A DNA stretch of 64,000 nucleotides from Acidobacteriota bacterium (GTDB lineage Bacteria > Acidobacteriota > Thermoanaerobaculia > Multivoradales > JBCCEF01), in the NCBI GenBank assembly GCA_039028635.1, contig JBCCHV010000011.1:62001-126000 (forward strand), given 5' to 3'. The notes under the pieces were generated by a model that was not told the DNA's origin, ran no database searches, and saw only the letters and a program-made list of their open reading frames with translations. The position numbers were made by a program, and so were the translations under genes. Each line of letters starts with the position of its first letter. Position 1 is the first letter of the stretch. Below, piece after piece: positions 35,654 through 42,728 of this stretch.

Positions 35654-36565
35654 ATGCCCGAGCTCCCGGATGTCGAGGTCTACCTTGCGGCCCTGCGGCC
35701 GCGCGTCGTCGGACAGCCCCTCGCCGGCGTCCGCCTGGGGAGCCCCTTCGTGCTGCGCTCGGTGTCGCCACCCCTCGGCGAGGCGGCCGGGCGAACGGTC
35801 GTCGCCGTACGACGGCTGGGGAAGCGGGTGGTGTTGGTTCTCGAAGGCGAGCTCTTCCTGGTGATCCACCTGATGATCGCCGGCCGACTGCAGTGGAAAC
35901 CACCCCGGGCCACCATCCCGCGGCGCCTCGGGCTGGCCGCCTTCGACTTTCAGGCCGGCACGCTGCTGCTGACAGAGGCGGGGTCGAAGAAGCGCGCCTC
36001 CCTCCATCTGGTGGCCGGGGAGGATGCCCTCGCCGAGCATGATCCCGGCGGTCTCGAGGTCCTGGCCGAGCCGGACGACCGGCTCATCGAGGTCTTCCAG
36101 GCGGTCAACCACACGCTCAAGCGGGCCCTCACCGATCCCCACATCTTCTCCGGCATCGGCAATGCCTACTCGGACGAGATCCTCCATCGGGCGCGACTCT
36201 CGCCGTTCAAGCAGACGCGCCACCTCGCTCCGGCGGAGGCTGAGCGGCTGATCACCGCCTGTCGCCAGGTGTTGACCGAGTGGCGCGACCGGCTGCTCTC
36301 CCAGACCGGCGACGACTTCCCGACCAAGGTCACCGCCTTTCGCCCCGAGATGGCGGTGCACGGTCGTCACCGTCAGCCTTGCCCGGTCTGCGACGCCCCG
36401 GTTCAGCGCATCGTCTACGCCGAGACCGAGTGCAACTACTGCCCCGGTTGCCAAACGGACGGCCGCATCCTGGCCGATCGGGTGCTGTCGAAGCTGCTCA
36501 AGGACGACTGGCCGAAGACCCTCGACGAGCTCGAAACGCACCGCGGCCTGGGCCGCTCCTCTTAG
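35654..36565 (+). CDS. mutM: Formamidopyrimidine-DNA glycosylase (Fpg/MutM family)
   Basis: A 303-residue base-excision-repair enzyme. It begins MPELPDVEVYLAAL, giving the catalytic N-terminal Pro and Glu3 after Met removal. LGKRVVL has the conserved Lys. The helix-two-turn-helix region includes FSGIGNAYSDEILHRARLSP. A C-terminal zinc finger (CPVC...CNYCPGC) ends the fold. Family members excise oxidised purines. The tail after the finger (about 35 residues) is longer than in typical Fpg, so specificity could differ (Fpg or Nei-like). The TAG stop forms the end of repeat element II. Confidence 0.9.
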   Translation: MPELPDVEVYLAALRPRVVGQPLAGVRLGSPFVLRSVSPPLGEAAGRTVVAVRRLGKRVVLVLEGELFLVIHLMIAGRLQWKPPRATIPRRLGLAAFDFQAGTLLLTEAGSKKRASLHLVAGEDALAEHDPGGLEVLAEPDDRLIEVFQAVNHTLKRALTDPHIFSGIGNAYSDEILHRARLSPFKQTRHLAPAEAERLITACRQVLTEWRDRLLSQTGDDFPTKVTAFRPEMAVHGRHRQPCPVCDAPVQRIVYAETECNYCPGCQTDGRILADRVLSKLLKDDWPKTLDELETHRGLGRSS

Positions 36566-36982
36566 CAGGTTGCTGAAAACTCATCGGCAACCTGCGACCG
36601 GGCCCGAGCGGGCTGGGCGCCCCCGGCCCGGCGGCGGCTCAGCCGCCGCGACGGGAGAGGAGGCCCAAGAACCAAGGTTCTTGGGCCGGAGCGGGACGCG
36701 CAGTCAGGGGCGCGCAGCCCGGGACGCGCAGTCAGGGGCGTGTAGCCCCTCTCGGAAAAAACAGCTAGCAGCGCTGGAAAAGTTCAGTTTCGAGGACTTC
36801 CGGCCCGCGTGGGACCCCGAGCCCAGCGGGCGAGGCGGCGCCGAAGGCGCCGAGGACGGGGGTGAAGGCGCGCGACATGCGCGTAGCCGGGCCGCGTGCG
36901 CCTGAGGGGGGCGCCTTTAGCCCCCCTGAAAAAAACAGCAGGCGCTGAGAAGCCGCGAAGCGGCTTTTCCAGCAGCCTGCTA
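36563..36982 (+). repeat. Mosaic intergenic repeat element, copy II
   Basis: A 420-base element spans from the mutM TAG to the TAG of the convergent gene. It contains in order the TIR TAGCAGGTTGCTGAAAA, the 47-base core (36641-36687) with a GGCCCAAGAA stem, GGGGCG-rich modules, an internal TAGCAGCGCTGGAAAAG, and the 52-base inverted repeat shared with element I (36791-36842). It closes with a long terminal hairpin (about 36938-36981). An open frame across it (36570-36905) has no ribosome site and is not believed. Confidence 0.8.
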
Positions 36983-37309
36983 GCCGCCCCGGTTCTCCCC
37001 CACCACGGCGGGATTCTCGACCGCCTCGATCACCAGCGTGTCGTTGGTGTTGAGGGTGTCGTCCCAGGCGCTGCCGCGCACCGTCACCAGACGCCCCTGA
37101 TTGGCGGTCGAGCCGGCATTGCGCCAGGCCAAGGAGACACCGTTGAGGAACGGGTTCTCCGCATCACCATACTCGATGCGCTTTTCCGCCTGCGCCAGCA
37201 CATCGATGAACAGGGTCGGGCCAGAGTTTCGCGGATCTTCCCCCTGCCGGGTGAAGACGGTCACCGCCAGGTCGAGATCGGTTCGGTTGACAAAGGTCTT
37301 GTGGGCCAC
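36980..37309 (-). CDS. Small hypothetical protein, predicted beta sandwich
   Basis: A 109-residue protein with no signal peptide or membrane segment. It reads as alternating beta strands: KTFVNRTDLDLAVTVFTRQG, GPTLFIDVLAQAEKRIEYGD, then LVTVRGSAWDDTLNTNDTL. The composition (Asn, Thr, Val) suits a small soluble or secreted beta domain. No family is recognised with confidence. Its stop is provided by the end of element II. It is transcribed away from the cysteine-rich gene array. Confidence 0.5.
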   Translation of the reverse strand: MAHKTFVNRTDLDLAVTVFTRQGEDPRNSGPTLFIDVLAQAEKRIEYGDAENPFLNGVSLAWRNAGSTANQGRLVTVRGSAWDDTLNTNDTLVIEAVENPAVVGENRGG

Positions 37310-37636
37310 GCTGTCCTCCCAGGGTCGCGATGCGCGAGTCGAGCTCGCGCCGGTTCACCCTGTCGTGGTTCGGCCGGCCCCAGGCATTTCAGCGGCTCCC
37401 CCAGCCGGACGGTGATCGGTTCTCGCGGCGGCTCGCGCGTAAACCAGTAGATCCACGAATGATCGAATCCCTCGCCCGTCGGCGAGGGCTCCCGCGTCGC
37501 CCCGGGCAGCGCCATTGGGAGAGGTCTGTCCGGAGAGACGCGTTCCCGGGCGCTGCGGCGCCCCGAGCGGTGCGCGACGAGCCCCAGCGGTCGCCGCGCC
37601 ACGACCATCGGCCAGCAGGCCGAGAAAGGAAAAGCG
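37310..37636. other. Intergenic region upstream of the cysteine-rich array
   Basis: A 327-base gap between divergent genes. A perfect hairpin CCCTCGCC-CGTC-GGCGAGGG lies at 37469-37488. The last 20 bases give a ribosome site (AAAGGAAAAGCG) for the array. No credible gene; the promoter for the four-gene array should be here but no strong -35/-10 pair is visible. Confidence 0.4.
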
Positions 37637-38122
37637 ATGAACAAAGGACTCAGCCGTCACCTCGTCGGGATCGGAATCCTGGCCTTGCTGCTCGCGCTGG
37701 CGATCCCGGCGATCGCCGAGAACGCCCGCGAAGAGTGCGAAGCTCGCGCTGTCGATAGCACCTCGGCGGAAGCCACCGCCGTCCTCGGACTGGGAATCTT
37801 CCAGGCGCTGGCCGCACCGACGGTCCAGGAATCCCGCCGCAACGGCCGCACCGTCAAGGAGTCGAGCCAGCCTTTCGTGGTGCGCGACAAAGACGGCTGG
37901 GCCGTCGGCACCGGCACTCTGACCTGTGAGGCCACCTGTACCGGCGGTTGTGGCGTCACCGGCTGCGACCCGGACGATGGCAACTGCACCGCCTGCTCCT
38001 GCATCGACAACTGGGACTGCAGCGCCTGCACCTGCAAGAAGACCACCACCGCCCAGACCCTGCCGCGCGGGCCGGTGAGTCCCGGCCCGATCTCCCCCGG
38101 CCCGATCAGCCCGCGCTTCTAG
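37637..38122 (+). CDS. Secreted cysteine-rich repeat-family protein, paralogue 1 of 4
   Basis: A 161-residue protein with a signal peptide (about residues 1-27). The mature chain opens with EECEARAVDST, has KESSQPFVVRDKDGWAVG in the middle, and then a Cys module of ten Cys: C-x3-C-x3-C-x4-C-x6-C-x2-C-x-C-x5-C-x2-C-x-C. It closes with a Pro/Gly tail ending PGPISPRF. The same plan recurs in the next three genes at 12-18 base spacing, so they form an operon made by duplication. Ten paired Cys in about 40 residues suggest disulfides or metal binding outside the cytoplasm. No known family recognised. Confidence 0.75.
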   Translation: MNKGLSRHLVGIGILALLLALAIPAIAENAREECEARAVDSTSAEATAVLGLGIFQALAAPTVQESRRNGRTVKESSQPFVVRDKDGWAVGTGTLTCEATCTGGCGVTGCDPDDGNCTACSCIDNWDCSACTCKKTTTAQTLPRGPVSPGPISPGPISPRF

Positions 38123-38134
38123 GGAAGGATCGCC

Positions 38135-38584
38135 ATGAGAAAGATCTGGACTTGCCTCATCGTCCTCATCCTGTTGGCCTCGGGTAGTGCCTACGCGGCC
38201 GAAAAATGCGAATCCCGAGCCTACGACGACACCGCCATCGGCCTGGCCGAGATGCTGGCGCGCTACGACGTCGCTCCGACCGCCCAACCCATGGTGCGCT
38301 ACAGCAACGCTTCCGGAACCATCGCCAAGGAGTCCAGCCAGCCCTTCGTCATCCGCGACAAGGATGGCTGGGCGATCGGCGGCGGCACCCTGTCCTGCAC
38401 CGGAAAGTGCACCGGTTCGTGGTGCGGCGTCACCGGCTGCGACCCTGAGAACGGCGGCTGCTCGGGCTGCTCCTGCACCGGCAACTGCAGCTCGACCTGC
38501 ACCTGCACCAAGAAGGTCACCGTCGAGATGGCGCCGGCTCCGGGGCCGGTGACCCCCGACATTCCGCGCTCACCGCGTTTCTAG
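38135..38584 (+). CDS. Secreted cysteine-rich repeat-family protein, paralogue 2 of 4
   Basis: A 149-residue protein: signal peptide (IVLILLASGSAYA), EKCESRAYDDTA, KESSQPFVIRDKDGWAIG, then ten Cys spaced C-x3-C-x4-C-x4-C-x6-C-x2-C-x-C-x3-C-x3-C-x-C, and a tail ending PRSPRF. It is the closest relative of paralogue 1 in the central segment. It begins 12 bases after paralogue 1, with GGAAGGA as ribosome site. The function is unknown. Confidence 0.75.
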   Translation: MRKIWTCLIVLILLASGSAYAAEKCESRAYDDTAIGLAEMLARYDVAPTAQPMVRYSNASGTIAKESSQPFVIRDKDGWAIGGGTLSCTGKCTGSWCGVTGCDPENGGCSGCSCTGNCSSTCTCTKKVTVEMAPAPGPVTPDIPRSPRF

Positions 38585-38599
38585 AGCCAGGAGTCGACG

Positions 38600-39058
38600 A
38601 TGCGAAGAATCTTCATTCTCAGCCTGACCGTGACCCTGCTGGCCCTGCCGGCGGCCGCTTCGGGCCTCGCCAGCGCCAAGTGCGAGCCGAACGCCATCGA
38701 CGCCACGGCCCCCGAGATCTCCGCCCTCTTGCAGGGCTATCAGCTGCTCGCCCTGGGCTCGCCGCTGCGCCTGGTGCAGGCCGAAGGTGCCTCGAAGGTG
38801 GAGTCCCTGCGCTTCGAAGTGCGCAGCCCGGAGGGCTCCTTGATCGGCACCGGAAATACCAGCTGCAAAGGCACCTGTAGCGCCACTGGCTGCACCGTCA
38901 GCGGCTGCAAGGTCGAAACCGGAGGGTGCTCCCACTGCTCCTGCAGCGGTATTCACTGCGACGGCTACTGCACGTGCAAGAAGTCGACGACCTTCGAGAT
39001 GGCTCCCGGACCGGTGAATCCCGGACCGGTTCCCATCGGCCCGAGAACTCGCAACTGA
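38600..39058 (+). CDS. Secreted cysteine-rich repeat-family protein, paralogue 3 of 4
   Basis: A 152-residue protein with signal peptide (ILSLTVTLLALPAAASG), then AKCEPNAIDATA. The central segment (ESLRFEVRSPEGSLIGTG) has drifted from paralogues 1 and 2, but the ten Cys keep register (C-x3-C-x4-C-x4-C-x6-C-x2-C-x-C-x4-C-x3-C-x-C). The tail has NPGPVPIGPRTRN and lacks the SPRF end, the most divergent C-terminus of the four. AGGAG precedes the ATG. Confidence 0.75.
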   Translation: MRRIFILSLTVTLLALPAAASGLASAKCEPNAIDATAPEISALLQGYQLLALGSPLRLVQAEGASKVESLRFEVRSPEGSLIGTGNTSCKGTCSATGCTVSGCKVETGGCSHCSCSGIHCDGYCTCKKSTTFEMAPGPVNPGPVPIGPRTRN

Positions 39059-39076
39059 CCAGAAATGGAGTTCGCC

Positions 39077-39535
39077 ATGAAGAAAATCACAGTCCTGTTG
39101 GCCTTCCTGCTGCTTTCCTCGGTCGGCTCTTCGCTGGCCGAATCGAAGCGTGACGGCTGCGAGCCTCGAGCTCTCGACGCGACGTCCTCATCGAGCCTCG
39201 AGCTGCTGGCTCGCGGCGAGATCGTCGCGGTCAGCGGCGCCAACACCGAGCACGTTCTGAAGGACGGCAAGGACACCAAGGTGTCGACCCAGCGCTTCGC
39301 CCTGATCGACGAGGAATCCAACCTCATCGGCGGCGGCACCCTCACCTGCACCGCCGAGTGCTCCGGAGCCTGGTGTGCCACCCGCGGTTGCGATCCGGTG
39401 AACGGAAGCTGTTCGCCCTGCAGCTGCGACGGCGATTGCATCACCCACTGCACCTGCACCAAGGAGGTCACCGTCGAAGCCATGCCGGCACCGCGAGGAC
39501 CGGTCCACCCCGGTCCTCTCAGCCCGCGTTTCTAG
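39077..39535 (+). CDS. Secreted cysteine-rich repeat-family protein, paralogue 4 of 4
   Basis: A 152-residue protein with signal peptide (ITVLLAFLLLSSVGSSLA), then GCEPRALDATS, the central TQRFALIDEESNLIGGG, ten Cys in the same spacing as paralogue 2, and a tail HPGPLSPRF. The ATG at 39077 is chosen because GGAG lies six bases upstream; an ATG at 39065 overlaps that site. It is followed by a hairpin at 39600-39627 that likely ends the operon. Confidence 0.75.
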   Translation: MKKITVLLAFLLLSSVGSSLAESKRDGCEPRALDATSSSSLELLARGEIVAVSGANTEHVLKDGKDTKVSTQRFALIDEESNLIGGGTLTCTAECSGAWCATRGCDPVNGSCSPCSCDGDCITHCTCTKEVTVEAMPAPRGPVHPGPLSPRF

Positions 39536-39599
39536 AGAGACGTTTCCAGACACCAGCGTAAAGAAGCGCTGCGCGCCCATCGGCATCGGTCTGAAACCT

Positions 39600-39627
39600 C
39601 GAGGGGGGGCTGCTCCAGACCCCCTCG
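39600..39627 (+). terminator. Hairpin after the cysteine-rich array
   Basis: CGAGGGGG (39600-39607) pairs with CCCCCTCG (39620-39627) around a 12-base loop, about 65 bases after the last array gene. No T-run follows, so the call is moderate. Confidence 0.45.
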
Positions 39628-39712
39628 CCGACGGCGCCCTTCCGAGACCCACTTCCCCGGCCCGCTCGGCCATCACGCCGTCGCGGGCCGGCGCTGTTCC
39701 GGCCAAACCCGC

Positions 39713-40060
39713 TCAGGTTTCGACCAGCTCCCGCCAAGCGCCCTCGGCCTGCCGATAGGCGGCCTTCAGCTCACCCACCATCGCATCGAGATCCTCGCCG
39801 GCGAAGCGTTTCGTCGCCTGCTCCACGGTGCTGCAGGCCTCCTCCAGGCGACGCGCTCCGAGAGCTGCGGCGGACGATCGGAGAGCGTGCGCAACCCGCC
39901 CGAGGGCCAAGATGTCGCCTTCCCGACGACAGCCCTCGAGAGCCACCATCCGCTCCTCGCCCTGGGTCAGAGCCGCCGCCGCCATCTCGGCGAGCAGCCC
40001 GCGGCCGCCGAGCTCTTCGAGGCTCGAAAGCACCTTCGGGTCGAGCACGGAAGCGTTCAA
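39713..40060 (-). CDS. Stand-alone HPt phosphotransfer protein
   Basis: A small helical protein of about 115 residues. RVAHALRSSAAALGARRLEEAC is the HPt signature, with phosphoaccepting His58. The rest fits a four-helix bundle (LLAEMAAAALTQGEERMVALEGC, then LDAMVGELKAAYRQAEGAW). It can relay phosphate between the hybrid CheA or kinase and the receivers encoded next to it. The start is uncertain: the TTG at 40060 begins the conserved part, GTG at 40048 is possible, and an ATG at 40165 would add a basic, unconserved leader. It is divergent from the receiver gene at 40164. Confidence 0.7.
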   Translation of the reverse strand: MNASVLDPKVLSSLEELGGRGLLAEMAAAALTQGEERMVALEGCRREGDILALGRVAHALRSSAAALGARRLEEACSTVEQATKRFAGEDLDAMVGELKAAYRQAEGAWRELVET

Positions 40061-40163
40061 AGGTCGACTCGTAGCGCGCCGGAATCGGTGACCGCGGATC
40101 CGTAACGTGGGACGTAATGCAGGCTGCCTACCATGGTTCCAGCTTAGAACAGCAAGCCTCATC

Positions 40164-40934
40164 ATGCACCTCGACCTTTATTCTTCAAACGACCTAGACC
40201 CCGGCGGCGAGCTCCTCGCGGAGGCGCTGGCGGCGGCCAAGGCCGGAAATCGCACCCTCGCTCGCCAACTCGTCTTGCAGGTGGTCGAAACCACGCCACA
40301 ACGGGAAGCGGCCTGGCTTCTTCTGGCGTCTCTCGAAGAGAGCCCCGAGGATGTCGCCGTCTGCCTGCAGCAGGTCCTGACCATCTGCCCCGATCATTCT
40401 CTGGCTCGACCTTGGCTCGAGTCGGTGCTGCAGGGCGGTCCCTTGGCCCCTCCGCTGACCGAAGACGACGCCGACCCCCTGGGCGGCGACGGCCGCGACC
40501 GGGAAGACTCGGTCCTCGAGCAACCGGCGGAGGCCTCGGCTCCAGCACCGCAGATCCGTGGCAAGGTGCTGGTCGTCGACGACAGCCCGACGGTACGCAA
40601 GCTGGTCACGCTGGTGCTCGAGGCCCTCGCCTGCGAGGTGATCACCGCAGCCAACGGCCTCGAGGCCCTCGCCAAGATCCACAGCCGCTCACCGGACATG
40701 GTGATCGTCGACATCGGTCTCGACCATATCGACGGCCATCAGATCTGCCAGGTCGCCAAGGGCCGAGTGCGCGATCGCGAGATCGCGGTGATTACCCTGA
40801 CCGGCCGAGATCAACCGCATGACCGGGCCCGCGGACTCGCCGCCGGAGCCGACGAGTTCCTCACCAAGCCGGTGGACGCCAACGAGCTCGGCCGGGTCGT
40901 GGAGCGCTATCTCTCCGACGGAGGTGAGTCGTGA
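40164..40934 (+). CDS. Response regulator with TPR-like N-terminal domain
   Basis: A 256-residue protein. Residues about 10-95 are two helical pairs of TPR character (LLAEALAAAKAGNRTLARQL, then AAWLLLASLEESPEDVAVCL). A Pro/Ala linker leads to a receiver domain (about 133-250) with acidic pair Asp139-Asp140, phosphoacceptor Asp183 (VIVDIGLD) and Lys in FLTKPVDA. There is no DNA-binding output domain. It heads the chemosensory operon, and the next gene overlaps its stop by one base. The TPR probably positions it on a partner. Confidence 0.8.
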   Translation: MHLDLYSSNDLDPGGELLAEALAAAKAGNRTLARQLVLQVVETTPQREAAWLLLASLEESPEDVAVCLQQVLTICPDHSLARPWLESVLQGGPLAPPLTEDDADPLGGDGRDREDSVLEQPAEASAPAPQIRGKVLVVDDSPTVRKLVTLVLEALACEVITAANGLEALAKIHSRSPDMVIVDIGLDHIDGHQICQVAKGRVRDREIAVITLTGRDQPHDRARGLAAGADEFLTKPVDANELGRVVERYLSDGGES

Positions 40935-41512
40935 TGCCGCGACGCGAGGAGCAAGAGGGTTGGAAATCGTCTCGGCGCCTCTCGGCAGTGCGTTCACCCC
41001 TCGAGCAGGCCGACCAGGAGAGCCCGGCGCCGCACCTACAGGTGGTGGCAGAGACCACGCCGGTCCCCGAGTTGCCGGCGAACCTGTCGTTGGAGGTGGT
41101 CACCACCGTCGCCCACCTCGAGCGCGACCTGGCCGCCCTGATGGCGAGCGAAAGCGGCCCACGGCCGATCTTCGAACGCATGCTGGAACGGCTCCTGCTG
41201 CTGGCTCGAAGCACCGACCCGCAGCACTTCGGCCATCACGCCCTCGAGCTGGCGGTCGACCGGCAATGCCAGGTCGGCTCCGGCGAAGGGGCCGTCTCGG
41301 TGGTCGACGGCCAGGTTCTCTTCGGTCTCGGACCCGCCGATGAGACCGTGAGGCACCTGTTTCTGGGTCTGTTCGTCGCCACGACGAATCGCTGGCTTCG
41401 CCTCGTGTCGAACCACCGCGAGAGCGAGGACTGGCGAGAGCTTTTCGAGGTATTCACCGGCGAGCTCGCGCGCGAGATCGACCGCATCAACGACCAAGAA
41501 CTTTGGGACTGA
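40934..41512 (+). CDS. Conserved-looking protein of unknown function in the chemosensory operon
   Basis: A 192-residue cytoplasmic protein. The first 55 residues are polar and probably disordered. Residues about 55-190 are alpha/beta: LSLEVVTTVAHLERDLAALM, FERMLERLLLLARSTDP, GEGAVSVVDGQVLFGLGPAD, and a C-terminal helix rich in Asp/Glu. The central part resembles a small roadblock- or heat-repeat-like fold, but I cannot assign a family. Its position between two receivers of a Pil/Chp-like operon suggests an adaptor or effector role. It starts with ATG overlapping the previous stop (TGATG). Confidence 0.6.
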   Translation: MPRREEQEGWKSSRRLSAVRSPLEQADQESPAPHLQVVAETTPVPELPANLSLEVVTTVAHLERDLAALMASESGPRPIFERMLERLLLLARSTDPQHFGHHALELAVDRQCQVGSGEGAVSVVDGQVLFGLGPADETVRHLFLGLFVATTNRWLRLVSNHRESEDWRELFEVFTGELAREIDRINDQELWD

Positions 41513-41523
41513 GGAGTTATGGA

Positions 41524-41895
41524 ATGGTGAACGGCAACATCTTGGTGGTGGAAGACAGCGACACCGAGCGGCAGGCGATCGTCAAGGTCCTGACCGATCA
41601 CGGTTTCCGCGCCACCATGGCACGCAACGGTGACGAGGCGATGGCCCAGATTCAGCAGGAGCGGCCCGCCCTGGTGCTGCTCGACGTGGTCATGCCGGGC
41701 CCCAACGGTTACCAGGTTTGCAGGAAGCTCAAGTCCGATCCCACCACCCGCGACATCAAGGTGGTGATCGTCACCAGCAAGGGTCTCGAAGCCGACCGCT
41801 TCTGGGGCTTCAAGCAGGGCGCCGACGACTACGTCAGCAAGCCCTTCTCACCGGACAACCTGGTCTCGACGGTACGCAAGCAACTGGCGTCGTAG
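41524..41895 (+). CDS. Single-domain CheY-like response regulator (PilG/PilH type)
   Basis: A 123-residue receiver without an output domain. Acidic residues are Glu10-Asp11, phosphoacceptor Asp54 in LVLLDVVMPGPNG, Thr in VIVTSKG and Lys in YVSKPFS. The order receiver, CheW, MCP, CheA matches pil-chp clusters, where the receivers control type IV pilus motors. GAGGAG precedes the ATG at 41524; the frame opens slightly earlier at a TTG without support. Confidence 0.88.
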   Translation: MVNGNILVVEDSDTERQAIVKVLTDHGFRATMARNGDEAMAQIQQERPALVLLDVVMPGPNGYQVCRKLKSDPTTRDIKVVIVTSKGLEADRFWGFKQGADDYVSKPFSPDNLVSTVRKQLAS

Positions 41896-41934
41896 CCCGA
41901 GCAATCTGCTGAATTCGAGGATTTGGAGCAATTG

Positions 41935-42108
41935 ATGGCAATGGATTCACAAGTCAAAAAGAACTGGATCGAGCACCAGAAGAAGTATCCCTATCCAGTC
42001 AACGCGTTGGGTTTGAGAATCGACAACGGTGACGACGGCGCCCTCAAGATCTGGCGGGAGGAGGGGATGGATCAGTTTGTTCTCGGCCGCCAGGAGAGCG
42101 ACTCGTGA
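41935..42108 (+). CDS. 57-residue conserved-position small protein
   Basis: A short frame between the receiver and CheW genes: MAMDSQVKKNWIEHQKKYPY, then NALGLRIDNGDDGALKIWRE and GMDQFVLGRQESDS. It is hydrophilic, with no membrane segment. It has a ribosome site (TTGGAG at 41923-41928) and its TGA overlaps the GTG of cheW, the same coupling seen throughout this operon. That supports a real gene. The function is unknown; possibly a CheW or receiver partner. Confidence 0.55.
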   Translation: MAMDSQVKKNWIEHQKKYPYPVNALGLRIDNGDDGALKIWREEGMDQFVLGRQESDS

Positions 42109-42647
42109 ACCAACCGCCGGAGCACTCCCCACCGCAGGCCGAGGGCCGCCCAGCGATCCCGCCGCAGGGAGTTCCGGAAGCTGCCCCAGAAGCCCCCACC
42201 GAGACCTGGCGCGGCATCGTCGTGAGCTCCGCCGGCCAACGCTTTTTCGTCCCCACGGAGGCTCTTCTGGCGATCGAGAAGGATCTCGAGATCTACCCTT
42301 TCCCCCTCGGCCCGAGCTGGCTGGCGGGGGTGGCCCGCTGGCGTCTCGGCCCGGTGTCGGTGGCGCGGCTGGCGGACTTCGCCGGCGGTTCCGAGAGCAC
42401 TCCGAGCACCGGGGAGCGCCTGCTGGTGCTATCCGGGTCCGGCGGTGAGCCGCTGGGAGTCCTGGTCGGCGGCATCGAAGGCAGTCGCAGCGTCCCGCCG
42501 ACCCCGCGGTCCCCGTCGGAGGTCGGTCTGGACAGTCTGCCCGAGGCCCTGGTGGCAGAGGCAGTGACGAGCAACGAGGAGTGGCTGCCGGTGCTCTCCG
42601 GCACCAACCTCGAGAAGTTTTTGAACGCCCAGGCGGAGGCGTCCTAG
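42105..42647 (+). CDS. CheW-like coupling protein
   Basis: A 180-residue protein with about 40 disordered Pro/Glu-rich residues and then a CheW fold. IVVSSAGQRFFVPTEALLAI is the first strand pair and WLAGVARWRLGPVSVARLAD the second barrel motif, with LLVLSGSGGEPLGVLVGGIEG and LPVLSGTNLEKFLNAQ at the end. It should link the MCP and the CheA-like kinase encoded downstream. The GTG start overlaps the small gene's stop. Confidence 0.8.
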   Translation: MNQPPEHSPPQAEGRPAIPPQGVPEAAPEAPTETWRGIVVSSAGQRFFVPTEALLAIEKDLEIYPFPLGPSWLAGVARWRLGPVSVARLADFAGGSESTPSTGERLLVLSGSGGEPLGVLVGGIEGSRSVPPTPRSPSEVGLDSLPEALVAEAVTSNEEWLPVLSGTNLEKFLNAQAEAS

Positions 42648-42728
42648 GGCCGAGCCCGCCCGGCGCAGCCCCGCCAGATGCCTGGCAGGGCCTGGGAAAT
42701 TGGATTTTCATCTCATAGGAGTCTGGTC

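Noticed and set aside
36570-36905. 111-codon open frame inside repeat element II, with a similar frame at 53520-53735
   Set aside because: The similarity between the two comes from the shared DNA element and its hairpins. Neither has a ribosome site and the frames diverge where stems are kept.
37637-39535. Cysteine-rich array considered as RiPP or bacteriocin precursors
   Set aside because: All four have Sec signal peptides and long structured middles, and there is no modifying enzyme, peptidase-transporter or immunity gene nearby.
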